64,000 bases of DNA from contig NZ_CP152376.1 of assembly GCF_038784515.1 (NCBI RefSeq), positions 5,332,001-5,396,000 of the forward strand, written 5' to 3'. Below the pieces are notes generated by a model. It did not search any database and was not told where the DNA came from. It was given only the letters and a program-made list of their open reading frames with translations. Positions within the stretch are counted from its first letter, which is position 1; every line of letters begins with the position of its first letter. This DNA comes from Rhodoferax sp. GW822-FHT02A01. Lineage in GTDB: Bacteria; Pseudomonadota; Gammaproteobacteria; Burkholderiales; Burkholderiaceae_C. Below, piece after piece: positions 29,438-38,538 of the stretch. The translations under genes were made by a program, and so were the position numbers.

Positions 29438-30148
29438 ATGCCGCGTTTGCTCCGTCTGTTTCTATGGTGCTGCATAGTCCTGGGCCTGAACTCCTGGGCG
29501 TGGGCGGGGCGCGTCTTTGAAGACAGCATGGCACAGCGCACCCTGGCATGTACCGCCTGCCACGGGGACCAAGGACGTGCCGGCCCCGACGGCTACTACC
29601 CGCGCTTGGCGGGCAAACCCGCGGGCTATCTGTTGCACCAGTTGCAGAACTTCCGTGACGGCCGGCGCCACTATGCGCTGATGCAGGGCCTCTTGGGCAA
29701 CCTGGACGAACCCTATCTGCGCGCGATAGCCAATCACTTTGCCGCACAGAACGTCGCCTACCCTCCACCGGTAAAAGGCAATGCCACTGCAGCCGAACTG
29801 GAACGCGGGCGCAAGCTGGTGCAGGAAGGCGATGCCGCACAAGGGCTGCCCGCCTGCACCCAATGCCATGGCACCTTGCTGACCGGTGTGAACCCAGATA
29901 TCCCCGGCCTGCTGGGTCTGCCCAGTGACTACCTGAATGCGCAACTGGGTGGCTGGCAGACCGGCCAGCGCCGCGCCCATGCACCGGACTGCATGGCCCA
30001 GATTGCCAAGCGGCTGAGCGCCACCGATACCAACGCCATCGCACGCTGGCTGTCAGCACAGCCGGTGCCAGCCAATGGCCACCCTGCCGACCAAAAGCCC
30101 GCGCCTACCGCGTTGAGCGCGGAGTTGCGTTGTGGAAGCGCGCCCTGA
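29438..30148 (+). CDS. Diheme c-type cytochrome, exported (c4-like)
   Basis: A 236-residue protein with a signal peptide (LLRLFLWCCIVLGLNSWAWA) and two haem-attachment sites, C-T-A-C-H near residue 38 and C-T-Q-C-H in the second half. The two halves (each with a PRLAG or PGLLGLP loop and a YLxxQLxxxxxGxR-type stretch: YLLHQLQNFRDGRR and YLNAQLGGWQTGQR) are characteristic of cytochrome c4-like proteins. It would carry electrons in the periplasm. An ATG at 29432 is an alternative start. The next gene begins within or just after this one, so the two cytochromes are translationally coupled. Confidence 0.9.
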   Translation: MPRLLRLFLWCCIVLGLNSWAWAGRVFEDSMAQRTLACTACHGDQGRAGPDGYYPRLAGKPAGYLLHQLQNFRDGRRHYALMQGLLGNLDEPYLRAIANHFAAQNVAYPPPVKGNATAAELERGRKLVQEGDAAQGLPACTQCHGTLLTGVNPDIPGLLGLPSDYLNAQLGGWQTGQRRAHAPDCMAQIAKRLSATDTNAIARWLSAQPVPANGHPADQKPAPTALSAELRCGSAP

Positions 30149-31463
30149 GATGCGTACACCGGCACGCACGCCTGCTCACTCTGCCTTGCGCTGGCTGGGC
30201 ATGCTGGCGTTTGTGGCCCTGGCGGTGCTGGCATCGCTCTGGTTTCTGGGCGGCGCTGGCATGGCCGACTTATCGGAGGGCACGGCTGCGCCTTCCGTGG
30301 CATCGACAGACCAGGCTGCACGCGTTGCCCGCGGCAGCTATCTGGCGCGCATAGGCAACTGCGCGCTGTGCCATACCACGCGGGGCGGCATCCCGTATGC
30401 CGGGGGCCGCGCCATAGATACACCCTTTGGTGCAGTGGTGTCCGGCAATCTCACACCTGATCCGGTGCACGGGCTGGGCCACTGGAGCGCACAGGACTTC
30501 TGGCGCGCCATGCACCTGGGCCTCTCCAAGGATGGGCACGCGCTGTACCCGGCCTTTCCCTATACCAGCTACACCCGCATCAGCCGCGAGGACTCGGATG
30601 CGCTCTTTGCCTACCTGCAGACGCTCACACCAGCAGCCGTGCCCAAGACCGCACACACGCTGCGCTGGCCTTACAACACCCAATTGGCGCTGCGGGTCTG
30701 GCGCGCCTTGTACTTCCAGCCCGCCCGCGAAGCGGAAGTTGCGAGCACCCCGGTTGCGCGCGGCGAATACCTGGTAAACGGTCTGGGCCACTGCATGGAG
30801 TGCCATGGCACGCGCAATGCGCTGGGCGCCCTGTCATCCCGTGGCAAGGGTGGCTATCTGCTGCCAGGCAGCCAGTGGTATGCGCCATCGCTGACGGACG
30901 CGGCACAGGCGTCGGTAGCAGCCTGGTCGCCGGAAGCCATCCAACACTTTCTGCAGACCGGCAGCAATGCCACTGCCCAGGCCGGCGGCCCCATGGCCGA
31001 GGTGGTATTGCATGGCACGCAATACCTCACGGACACGGACGTCCAGGCCATGGCCGCCTATCTGCACGCGTTGCCGCATGCTGACGCGGCGCCTTCACGG
31101 GACAAGGTGAATGGACCAAGCCCTGCAGTCGCCTCCAAAGGCGCCAAGCTGTATGAGACCCATTGTGCGGACTGCCACGGCCTGCAAGGTGAAGGCCGTG
31201 CTGGCGCCTATCCGTCCCTGGCGGGCAACCGTGCCGTCACCATGGCGCAAACACAGAACCTGATCCATGCGGTGCTGGGTGGCGGCTTTGCGCCTGCCAC
31301 GGCGGGCAATCCGCAGCCCTATGGCATGCCGCCTTTCATGCTGCTGCTCAGTGACTCTGAAGTGGCGGCAGTGCTAAGCCACATCCGCAGCGCCTGGGGC
31401 AACCAGGCTGCGCCCGTAAGCGAGTTTGATATAAACCAGCTACGCCGCTCCCAAGTGCCTTAA
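30132..31463 (+). CDS. Triheme membrane-anchored cytochrome c, dehydrogenase-subunit type
   Basis: A 443-residue protein with an N-terminal membrane anchor (about residues 21-42) and three haem sites: C77-A-L-C-H, C221-M-E-C-H and C345-A-D-C-H. The GNCALCHTTRGGIPYAGGR stretch and LGHCMECHGTRNALG are typical of the cytochrome subunit of alcohol, gluconate and aldehyde dehydrogenases. No matching flavin or PQQ dehydrogenase gene is adjacent, so the electron donor is unknown. GTG 30132 (GGAG upstream) or ATG 30150 can start it. Overlap with the c4-like gene suggests a joint electron relay. Confidence 0.88.
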   Translation: MEARPEMRTPARTPAHSALRWLGMLAFVALAVLASLWFLGGAGMADLSEGTAAPSVASTDQAARVARGSYLARIGNCALCHTTRGGIPYAGGRAIDTPFGAVVSGNLTPDPVHGLGHWSAQDFWRAMHLGLSKDGHALYPAFPYTSYTRISREDSDALFAYLQTLTPAAVPKTAHTLRWPYNTQLALRVWRALYFQPAREAEVASTPVARGEYLVNGLGHCMECHGTRNALGALSSRGKGGYLLPGSQWYAPSLTDAAQASVAAWSPEAIQHFLQTGSNATAQAGGPMAEVVLHGTQYLTDTDVQAMAAYLHALPHADAAPSRDKVNGPSPAVASKGAKLYETHCADCHGLQGEGRAGAYPSLAGNRAVTMAQTQNLIHAVLGGGFAPATAGNPQPYGMPPFMLLLSDSEVAAVLSHIRSAWGNQAAPVSEFDINQLRRSQVP

Positions 31464-31532
31464 TGCCCAGCGCCCACATCCAGCCACTGCCCAGTTCCCC
31501 AAGCGCCAACGCCGCGCCGCAGGTGGTGGTGC

Positions 31533-33692
31533 GTGGCTAGTCTGCACAGGCGCCCCCGGCTGCGCGTGCCCAGCCGCGCTGCGTTGCGTGCACCGTCAAC
31601 GCATGACGCCGCGCAAGATCTCATCATCGAGGGTTATCGTCCGGCGCAGATGATTGCGGACCTGCGCAAGTACCAGGCCGAACTGGAGATACAGAACAAG
31701 GCCCTGCGCTACAGCCAGCAGGAGGCCGAGGGCGCATCCGAGCGGTTTGCCACCCTGTTTTCCAGCGTGCCGCTGGCACTGATGGTGGTGGATGAAGAAG
31801 GCTTGGTCATGGCCAGCAATGCCATGGCGCTGCGCCTGTTCCAACCGCAGGAGAGCGACCCGCCGCTGAACTTCCTGCTGCCCTTTGTGGGGCCAGACCA
31901 TACCGACGAAGTGGCGGTGTCCTTCCTCAGTGCCAAGGCCAGTGGCGCCAGCGAGGTGAGCGAAGTGGTGTTTCGCAGCGGCACCGATGGCAGCTTCACC
32001 GGCGACCTGCACATTGCGCGCATCGAGAATCCGCAGGACGAGCTTGCGCACTTCATCTGCGCCATCATCGACCAAGGGCCGCTCCTAGCCCAGCGGCTGG
32101 CGCTACAGGAAAGTGCTGCCGTGCTGTTGCAACGCAATGAGGACCTGCTGCTCAGCGAAACCCGCATGGCGGCCATCATCAACTCGTCGCTGGATGCCAT
32201 CCTGTGCCTGGACGAAAACCAGCGCATCGTGGTCTTCAACCCGGCCGCCACGCAGCTGTTTGAATGCCCGGCACCTTCCGCCTTTGGCAGCCCGCTGGGG
32301 CGCTTCCTGCCCGATGTGGAAAAGCTGCTCAAGGAAACCGCACTGCCCGACCAGGCCGTGCTGGGCGAGTTCCGTGCCGTCACGCTCAAGGGCGCCGAAA
32401 TCTTTGTGGAAATCAGCATCTCGCTGGAGCGCGGCCAGAGCCCGCAGCACAGTGCCGGCACCGCCATCACCACCCTGTTTGCGCGCGACCTGACCGCTCG
32501 CAAGAAGGCCGAGGCACAGCGGCTGGCACTGGAAACCCAGCTGCGTGAGTCGCAGAAGATGCAAGCCGTGGGCACCATGGCCGGCGGCATTGCGCACGAC
32601 TTCAACAACATCCTGAGCGCCATCCTGGGCAACGTGGAACTGGCCAAGCAGGACACCACGGCTGGCTCTGCATCGCTGACCAGCCTGGACGAGATCGACA
32701 AGGCCGGACGCCGCGCGCGCGACCTGGTGCGCCAGATCCTGACCTTCAGCCGCAACGAGCAGCCCAAACGCAGCCCCATGCGCCTGAGCGAAGTGGTGCA
32801 GGAAACCGTGCGCCTGGTGCGGGTGACCCTGCCGCCCGGCGTGGAGCTCAAGGTGGCGGAAGCCGCCGACTGCAGCAGCGTGCTGGCCGACGCCACGCAG
32901 GTTGAGCAGGCCCTGCTCAACCTGTGCACCAACGCCATCCTGGCCGTAGGTCCCAACAAGGGTTGTGTGACCATCGAGTCGCGCAACACCACACTGGATT
33001 TGCCCCAGGCCAGCCGCATCGGCATACCGCCGGGACGGTATGTGGACCTGTCGGTGAGCGACACCGGCAACGGCATCGATGCGGCCACCTTGCTGCGTAT
33101 TTTCGAGCCCTTCTTCACCACCCGCCAGGTGGGCCAAGGCACCGGCCTGGGACTGTCGGTGGTGCACGGCATCATGCAGACCCACCAGGGCGGCATCGAT
33201 GTGCAGAGCACACCGGGCCATGGCAGCGTGTTTCACCTGTACTTTCCGGCCTGCAGCGATGCCGCCTCTGCAACCGCGGAGCCGGCAGCGGCCCAGGTCG
33301 CGGTGCACGGCCAGGGCCGCCACGTGATGTATGTGGACGACGACCAGGCTTTGGTGTTTCTGGTGGAGCGCGTGCTGCGACGCAAGGGCTTTACCGTCAC
33401 CACCTTCAACGATCCGCAGGAAGCCCAGGCCGCGCTGGCCGAACGGGCGCAGGACTTTGACCTGCTGGTTACCGACTACAACATGCCCGGCTACAGCGGC
33501 CTGGACCTGCTGCGCGCAGTCAAGGCCATACGCCCCGACCTGCCGGTGGCGCTGGCTTCCGGCTACGTGACAGCCGAGCTTGAAAAAGACGCCTTTGCCG
33601 CCGGTGCCAGCGCCCTGGTCTACAAACCCAACGACGTGAACGAGCTGTGCGAAACCGTGCAGCGCCTGATCCTGGGCGGCGCTGCCTCTTGA
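31533..33692 (+). CDS. PAS-domain hybrid sensor histidine kinase / response regulator
   Basis: A 719-residue soluble hybrid kinase. PAS-like regions lie at about residues 65-180 and 208-320, the HisKA H-box GGIAHDFNNI centres on His355, the ATPase N-box LLNLCTNAILAV is near 461-472, G1 VSDTGNGID near 508 and G2 QGTGLGLSVV near 535. The C-terminal receiver has YVDDDQ at 600, phosphoacceptor D648 (TDYNMPG) and K698. No membrane segment is seen, so it senses an intracellular signal. It starts with GTG; the first 30 residues are Arg-rich and the true start could be later. It is followed by rluA with overlapping stop/start. Confidence 0.9.
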   Translation: MASLHRRPRLRVPSRAALRAPSTHDAAQDLIIEGYRPAQMIADLRKYQAELEIQNKALRYSQQEAEGASERFATLFSSVPLALMVVDEEGLVMASNAMALRLFQPQESDPPLNFLLPFVGPDHTDEVAVSFLSAKASGASEVSEVVFRSGTDGSFTGDLHIARIENPQDELAHFICAIIDQGPLLAQRLALQESAAVLLQRNEDLLLSETRMAAIINSSLDAILCLDENQRIVVFNPAATQLFECPAPSAFGSPLGRFLPDVEKLLKETALPDQAVLGEFRAVTLKGAEIFVEISISLERGQSPQHSAGTAITTLFARDLTARKKAEAQRLALETQLRESQKMQAVGTMAGGIAHDFNNILSAILGNVELAKQDTTAGSASLTSLDEIDKAGRRARDLVRQILTFSRNEQPKRSPMRLSEVVQETVRLVRVTLPPGVELKVAEAADCSSVLADATQVEQALLNLCTNAILAVGPNKGCVTIESRNTTLDLPQASRIGIPPGRYVDLSVSDTGNGIDAATLLRIFEPFFTTRQVGQGTGLGLSVVHGIMQTHQGGIDVQSTPGHGSVFHLYFPACSDAASATAEPAAAQVAVHGQGRHVMYVDDDQALVFLVERVLRRKGFTVTTFNDPQEAQAALAERAQDFDLLVTDYNMPGYSGLDLLRAVKAIRPDLPVALASGYVTAELEKDAFAAGASALVYKPNDVNELCETVQRLILGGAAS

Positions 33693-34351
33693 AACCGCTG
33701 GAAGTCGTCTACGCGGATGACGCACTGGTGGTGCTCAACAAACCCTCCGGCCTGCTGGCCGTGCCGGGCAAGATTTCCAATGAATGCCTGAGCCTGCAGG
33801 TGCAGCAGCAATTTGCCGATGCGCTCATCGTGCACCGGCTGGACATGGCCACTTCCGGCCTGATGGTGATGGCGCGTGGCATCGCCATGCAACGCGCGCT
33901 CAACCAGAGCTTTTCGGAGCGCCGCGTGCACAAACGCTACGTGGCCATCGTGCAGGGCCCATGCGGCACCCCGACGCATGTAGAAGCCGAGAATGGTTGG
34001 CAGTTGATTGACCTGCCCATCATCGTGGACTGGCCCAACCGCCCTTTGCGCAAGATAGACCTGCAAAGCGGCAAACCCAGCCAGACCCGCTGGCGCAGCG
34101 TCCACTACGACGCGCAGCACAACACCAGCCGTCTGGAACTGGAGCCTGTCACCGGTCGCAGCCACCAGCTGCGGGTGCATCTGCAGGCCATCGGGCATCC
34201 GATACTGGGTGACACACTGTATGCGCCAGCCGAAGTGGCCGCCGCCAGTGAACGCCTGCTGCTGCACGCCACGACACTGGCCTTTGCACATCCCCAGACG
34301 CATGCATGGGTAAGCTTCCATGCCCCGGATGCATTTGGAGCCTGGCCCTAG
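33689..34351 (+). CDS. rluA: RluA-family pseudouridine synthase
   Basis: A 220-residue protein, close to the 219 residues of E. coli RluA. The catalytic motif is HRLDMATSGLMVMA near residue 55 (Asp), with VLNKPSGLLAVPG near 12 and TGRSHQLRVHLQAIGHPILGD near 155. No S4 domain is present, so it is the RluA/TruC-like short form that modifies 23S rRNA U746 and tRNA U32 in E. coli. The TTG at 33689 overlaps the kinase stop as TTGA, suggesting translational coupling, although the function is unrelated to the kinase. Confidence 0.88.
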   Translation: MKPLEVVYADDALVVLNKPSGLLAVPGKISNECLSLQVQQQFADALIVHRLDMATSGLMVMARGIAMQRALNQSFSERRVHKRYVAIVQGPCGTPTHVEAENGWQLIDLPIIVDWPNRPLRKIDLQSGKPSQTRWRSVHYDAQHNTSRLELEPVTGRSHQLRVHLQAIGHPILGDTLYAPAEVAAASERLLLHATTLAFAHPQTHAWVSFHAPDAFGAWP

Positions 34352-34360
34352 AATGGGGGC

Positions 34361-35215
34361 GTGACTACCATCCTCAACGCCGACCTGCATTGCCACTCCG
34401 TGGTATCGGACGGCACACTCACCCCCGAAGAACTGGCAGAGCGCGCCAAGGCCCATGGCGTGGAGCTGTGGGCGCTGACCGACCACGATGAAATCGGTGG
34501 ACAGAAACGTGCCTTGGCTGCAGCGCATGCGCAGGGCATGCGCTACCTCACGGGGGTGGAAATTTCGGTCACTTTCATCGGGCAGACGGTGCACATCGTC
34601 GGCTTGGGATTTGATGCAGGCAATGCAGCGCTGGCCCAGGGCCTACGCGATACCCGGGGCGGGCGCAGACAGCGCGCCCTGGAAATGTCCGAGGGCCTGG
34701 CAAAGGTTGGCATCCACGGCGCCTACGAAGGCGCCCTGCCCTACGCCGGCAACCCGGAACTGATCTCGCGCACCCACTTCGCCCGCTTTCTGGTGGAGAC
34801 GGGTGTGTGCAAGGACACCAACGAGGTGTTCCGCAAATACCTGACCGAGGGTAAGCCCGGCTTTGTGCCGCACCGCTGGGCCACGCTCAAGAATGCAGTC
34901 ACCTGGATCACCGAGGCCGGTGGCATGGCAGTCATCGCCCACCCGGCACGCTACAAGTTCACCCCCAACGAAGAGTACGCCTTGTTCACCGAATTCAAGG
35001 CGCTGGGCGGCCGCGGCGTGGAAGTGGTCACCGGCAGCCACAGTACGGCTGAGTTCGCCAGCTACGCCGAGACCGCCAAGGAGTTCGGTCTGGCCGCCTC
35101 CCGCGGCAGCGATTTTCACAGCCCCGGCGAGAGCCACACCGAATTGGGAACGCTGCCTTTTCTGAATAGCGAACTCACACCGGTGTGGGAACTGCTGGGC
35201 AACCGCATCCAGTAA
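34361..35215 (+). CDS. PHP-domain phosphatase/nuclease (TrpH/RNase AM-like)
   Basis: A 284-residue PHP-fold enzyme. ADLHCHSVVSDGTL near residue 6 and ALTDHDEIGG near 42 are metal ligands of the PHP fold; VIAHPARYK near 195 and RGSDFHSPGESH near 250 are the third and fourth. The family includes 3',5'-nucleoside bisphosphate phosphatase and the 5'-3' RNase AM of E. coli. It starts with GTG. It precedes the YciO-like gene by 8 bp, a common pairing in this order. Confidence 0.88.
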   Translation: MTTILNADLHCHSVVSDGTLTPEELAERAKAHGVELWALTDHDEIGGQKRALAAAHAQGMRYLTGVEISVTFIGQTVHIVGLGFDAGNAALAQGLRDTRGGRRQRALEMSEGLAKVGIHGAYEGALPYAGNPELISRTHFARFLVETGVCKDTNEVFRKYLTEGKPGFVPHRWATLKNAVTWITEAGGMAVIAHPARYKFTPNEEYALFTEFKALGGRGVEVVTGSHSTAEFASYAETAKEFGLAASRGSDFHSPGESHTELGTLPFLNSELTPVWELLGNRIQ

Positions 35216-35223
35216 CTTTTTTC

Positions 35224-35847
35224 ATGGCCCAGTACTTCGAAGTCCACCCCGAAAACCCGCAAACCCGACTGCTCAAGCAAGCTGTGGCCTTGCTGGAAAA
35301 AGGCGGCATCCTCGCCGTCCCCACCGACTCCAGCTATGCCTTTGTCTGCCATCTGGACGACAAGAGCGCCGTGGACCAGTTGCGCCGCGTGCGCGGCGTG
35401 GACGACAAGCACCAGCTCACCCTGCTCTGCCGCGACCTGAGCGAGCTCGCCAACTACGCCCGGGTGGACAACCGCCAGTACCGCCTGCTCAAGGCAGCAA
35501 CACCGGGCCCCTTCACCTTCATCCTGGAAGCCAGCAAGGAAGTGCCGCGCCGTGTCAGCCATCCATCGCGCAAGACCATTGGTCTGCGCGTGCCGGAACA
35601 CAAGGTGTTGCAGGAGCTGCTGTCGCTGCACGGATCCGCATTGCTGGCCACCACCCTGATACCGCCCGGTGACACGCACCCGCTCAACGACGCCCAGGAA
35701 ATCCGTGCCCGTTTTGAAAAGCTGATTGCCGGCGTGCTGGACGCCGGCGCCTGCCCGCAGGAGCCCACCACGGTGGTAGACCTGACCGGGGAGGTGCCCG
35801 AGATCATGCGCCAGGGGCGCGGGGACGCTTCGGTGCTGGGGCTCTAG
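35224..35847 (+). CDS. Sua5/YciO/YrdC-family protein (YciO type)
   Basis: A 207-residue protein, the length of E. coli YciO (206). GGILAVPTDSSYAFVCHLDD near residue 26 and HQLTLLCRDLSELANYARV near 63 are family features, with TPGPFTFILEASKEVPRR near 95. YrdC/Sua5 makes threonylcarbamoyl-adenylate for t6A in tRNA; the YciO subgroup is less active and its cellular role is unclear. The ATG at 35224 lies 8 bp after the PHP gene. Confidence 0.9.
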   Translation: MAQYFEVHPENPQTRLLKQAVALLEKGGILAVPTDSSYAFVCHLDDKSAVDQLRRVRGVDDKHQLTLLCRDLSELANYARVDNRQYRLLKAATPGPFTFILEASKEVPRRVSHPSRKTIGLRVPEHKVLQELLSLHGSALLATTLIPPGDTHPLNDAQEIRARFEKLIAGVLDAGACPQEPTTVVDLTGEVPEIMRQGRGDASVLGL

Positions 35848-35883
35848 AAAAAGGGATACGCCTCCGTCTGAGACAATCCCTGC

Positions 35884-36552
35884 ATGGATATAGCTCAACT
35901 CATTCAAACCGTCGCCATCTACGCCCTACCCGTGCTGTTTGCCATCACGGTGCACGAGGCGGCGCACGGTTACGCGGCGCGGTACTTTGGCGACAACACG
36001 GCCTGGAAGATGGGACGTGTCACGCTCAACCCGGCCAAGCACATCGACCCCCTGGGCACCATCGTGATGCCCTTGCTGCTGTATTTCGCTACCTCCGGCG
36101 CCTTTCTGTTTGGCTATGCCAAGCCGGTGCCGGTGCGCTTTGGCAATCTGCGCAACCCCAAGCGCGACATGATCTGGGTGGCCTTGGCCGGCCCTGCGGC
36201 CAATCTTGTGCAGGCGCTGCTGTGGGGCATTCTGTTCTATCTGTTGCAAGGCCTGGGCACCGAAGAAGTGTTCTTCTACGCCATGTGCAAGGCAGGTATC
36301 TCCATGAACGTAGGGCTGTTTGTGTTCAACCTCTTTCCGCTGCCCCCCATGGATGGTGGCCGCATCATGGTGGGTCTGCTGCCCCTGAAGCAGGCACTGG
36401 CATTCTCCAAGCTGGAGCCCTACGGCTTCTTCATCGTGATTGCTCTGATCTACCTGCGGATACTCGACACCCTCTGGATGGGCCCGCTCTCGGCACTGAC
36501 ACGCATGCTGCTCAATGTGCTGCTCACGCCCTTTGCCATGCTGGCCTCCTGA
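35884..36552 (+). CDS. Site-2 protease (M50) family membrane protein
   Basis: A 222-residue polytopic membrane protein with the zinc motif VHEAAHGYAAR near residue 22 (HExxH) and the third ligand region LPPMDGGRIMVGLLP near 155 (MDGGR, the NPDG-like site). This is the compact M50 family found widely in bacteria upstream of trpS or scpA/scpB genes. It would cut within the membrane, but its substrate is unknown. It is followed by trpS after 24 bp. Confidence 0.9.
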   Translation: MDIAQLIQTVAIYALPVLFAITVHEAAHGYAARYFGDNTAWKMGRVTLNPAKHIDPLGTIVMPLLLYFATSGAFLFGYAKPVPVRFGNLRNPKRDMIWVALAGPAANLVQALLWGILFYLLQGLGTEEVFFYAMCKAGISMNVGLFVFNLFPLPPMDGGRIMVGLLPLKQALAFSKLEPYGFFIVIALIYLRILDTLWMGPLSALTRMLLNVLLTPFAMLAS

Positions 36553-36576
36553 TTTGATTCCTTGTTTGCGCGCGCT

Positions 36577-37863
36577 ATGACCATTACCCGTTTTCTCACC
36601 GGCATCACCACCAGCGGTACACCGCACCTGGGCAACTACGTGGGCTCCATCCGCCCGGCTGTGCGGGCCAGCCTCACGCCTGGCGTGGAGAGCTTCTACT
36701 TTCTGGCCGACTACCACGCGCTGATCAAGATCGATGAGCCGGCGCGCATCCAGCGCTCCACCCTGGAAATCGCCGCCAGCTGGCTGGCTGCGGGCCTGGA
36801 CCCGGAGCGCGTGACGTTCTACCGCCAGTCCGATATTCCCGAGATTCCCGAGCTGACCTGGTTCCTGACCTGCGTCACCGGCAAAGGCGTGCTCAACCGC
36901 GCCCACGCCTACAAGGCCTCCGTGGATAAGAACACAGCCACCGGCGTGGACCCGGACAGTGACGTGACTGCCGGCCTGTTCATGTATCCGGTGCTGATGG
37001 GTGCGGACATCCTGATGTTCAACGCCCATAAGGTGCCGGTAGGCCGCGACCAGATCCAGCACATCGAGATGGCGCGTGACATGGCCCACAGTTTCAACCA
37101 CCGCTACGGCGAGCACTTCGTGCCACCGCAGGCCGAGATCGAAGAGTCCGTGGCCACCCTGCCGGGACTGGACGGCCGCAAGATGAGCAAGAGCTACGAC
37201 AACACCATCCCGCTGTTTGCCAGCCGCGAGCAGCTCAAGAAACTCATTGCCGGCATCGTCACCGACTCGCGCGCACCGGGCGAGCCCAAGGAAACCGAGG
37301 GCTCGGCCCTGTTCCAGATCTACCAGGCCTTTGCCAGCGCCGAGGAAACAGAAAGCCTGCGCAAGGCCTATGCCGAAGGTATTTCCTGGGGCGATGCGAA
37401 GCAGACGCTGTTCGAGCGCATTGACCGCGAAATCGCCCCCATGCGCGAGCGCTACCAGTACCTGATGGACAACCCCGGCGAAGTCGAAGCCATGCTGCTG
37501 GCCGGTGCCGCCAAGGCCCGCGCCATCGCCACGCCCTTCATGACCCGCCTGCGCCATGCCGTCGGCTTGCGTACGCTTAGCACAGGTGTGGAGAAGTCCA
37601 AGGCCAAGGCCACCAAGACCGCTGGTGCCAGCTTCAAGCAGTACCGCGAAAAGGACGGCAAGTTCTATTTCAAGCTGACCGACGCAAAAGGCAACGTGCT
37701 GCTGCAAAGCCTGGGACTGGAGTCACCGCAGACGGCAGGCAAGAGCATTGCGCTGCTGCAGCAGCAAGGCTCGGATGCACTCGATAGCTTGAAAGACGCG
37801 CTCGAGCCCATCACCGATGTGCAGGCGGTACAGGCAGCGCTGGAAGCGATCAAAGCCGCCTGA
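36577..37863 (+). CDS. trpS: Tryptophan--tRNA ligase with a C-terminal YegP-like extension
   Basis: 428 residues against about 334 in E. coli. The synthetase core has the HIGH-equivalent TSGTPHLGNYVGS near residue 12 and the KMSKS box DGRKMSKSYDN near 200. After residue 330 comes a lysine-rich linker (EKSKAKATKTAGASF) and a segment near 358-395, FYFKLTDAKGNVLLQSLG, that resembles the DUF1508/YegP repeat. The ATG at 36577 is a better start than a TTG at 36562. It catalyses charging of tRNA-Trp; the extension's job is unknown. The next gene is convergent, one base away. Confidence 0.94.
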   Translation: MTITRFLTGITTSGTPHLGNYVGSIRPAVRASLTPGVESFYFLADYHALIKIDEPARIQRSTLEIAASWLAAGLDPERVTFYRQSDIPEIPELTWFLTCVTGKGVLNRAHAYKASVDKNTATGVDPDSDVTAGLFMYPVLMGADILMFNAHKVPVGRDQIQHIEMARDMAHSFNHRYGEHFVPPQAEIEESVATLPGLDGRKMSKSYDNTIPLFASREQLKKLIAGIVTDSRAPGEPKETEGSALFQIYQAFASAEETESLRKAYAEGISWGDAKQTLFERIDREIAPMRERYQYLMDNPGEVEAMLLAGAAKARAIATPFMTRLRHAVGLRTLSTGVEKSKAKATKTAGASFKQYREKDGKFYFKLTDAKGNVLLQSLGLESPQTAGKSIALLQQQGSDALDSLKDALEPITDVQAVQAALEAIKAA

Positions 37864-37864
37864 C

Positions 37865-38500
37865 CTACGGCGCCATCACCCGCACCTGCAACAAGCGGCG
37901 CACCTGCAGCCCCGACTCGCTGCTGTAGGTGCCCGGCTTGGGCGCCCGGCCCGTCGCAGCAATGGTGACCCACTCGGCCAGGGGCAGCGTGACCGTGGTG
38001 GACATGCTGTTGCGGGTTTGCGTGGGCAGATCCGCCCCCATGCGCTGGCCAACGGAAGTGCGCTGCACTTCGATCTCCACCGTCGCGGGCTTGTTGCCAC
38101 CCGGCCATTTGGGCTGCACGGTGATGCTCTGACCGGCATCGAACCAGGTCAGCGCGTTGTTGATGCTGACGGCGTTGGCGCTACCGTTCGAATTGGAGCT
38201 GGATGCGTTGGTGTTACCGGAGGGCAGTGTTGCAGTGCTGACCGACTGCGTCCACTGCATGGGGATGGCGTCCTGCATGCGCAACTGAGCCTTCTCGCCA
38301 TTGCGCACCTGCACCATCTGCGGCTCCCAGGCCGCGGCATCGGAACCGCCGGCCGAATAATGGGAACCACCCTCGTTGCCCTCCTCGACCTGGCGCAGTT
38401 CCACCGTGAGATCGCGCTTGGGCAATGCGGCTTCTGCCGCCAGCGCCACCTGGCTCATCAGGGCCGTAACAAGCAACACCATGGCAACCAGAATCTTCAT
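37865..38500 (-). CDS. Exported protein of unknown function, downstream of the TRAP operon
   Basis: A 211-residue protein beginning MKILVAMVLLVTALMSQVALA, a clear Sec signal peptide. The mature part has a Ser/Asn/Gly-rich low-complexity stretch around residues 95-110, with beta-rich segments either side (VELRQVEEG, MVQVRNGEKAQLRMQD, TVEIEVQRTSVG). I do not recognise a named family; the fold could resemble secretin-like beta domains, but that is a guess. GGATGGGGAC precedes the ATG at 38500. It starts 38 bp after the dctM stop, so it may be the last gene of the dctPQM transcript. Its 3' end is 1 bp from trpS. Confidence 0.68.
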   Translation of the reverse strand: MKILVAMVLLVTALMSQVALAAEAALPKRDLTVELRQVEEGNEGGSHYSAGGSDAAAWEPQMVQVRNGEKAQLRMQDAIPMQWTQSVSTATLPSGNTNASSSNSNGSANAVSINNALTWFDAGQSITVQPKWPGGNKPATVEIEVQRTSVGQRMGADLPTQTRNSMSTTVTLPLAEWVTIAATGRAPKPGTYSSESGLQVRRLLQVRVMAP

Positions 38501-38538
38501 CGTCCCCATCCTTTCAGCGTCGGCCAACAGCCTATTCA

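Noticed and set aside
32103..33725. A 540-codon minus-strand frame opposite the PAS hybrid kinase
   Set aside because: Antisense to a gene with clear kinase motifs; composition is typical shadow protein and there is no ribosome-binding site.
35926..37707. A 593-codon minus-strand frame opposite the M50 protease and trpS
   Set aside because: It spans two real genes and the composition is unnatural (His, Gln, Gly-rich).
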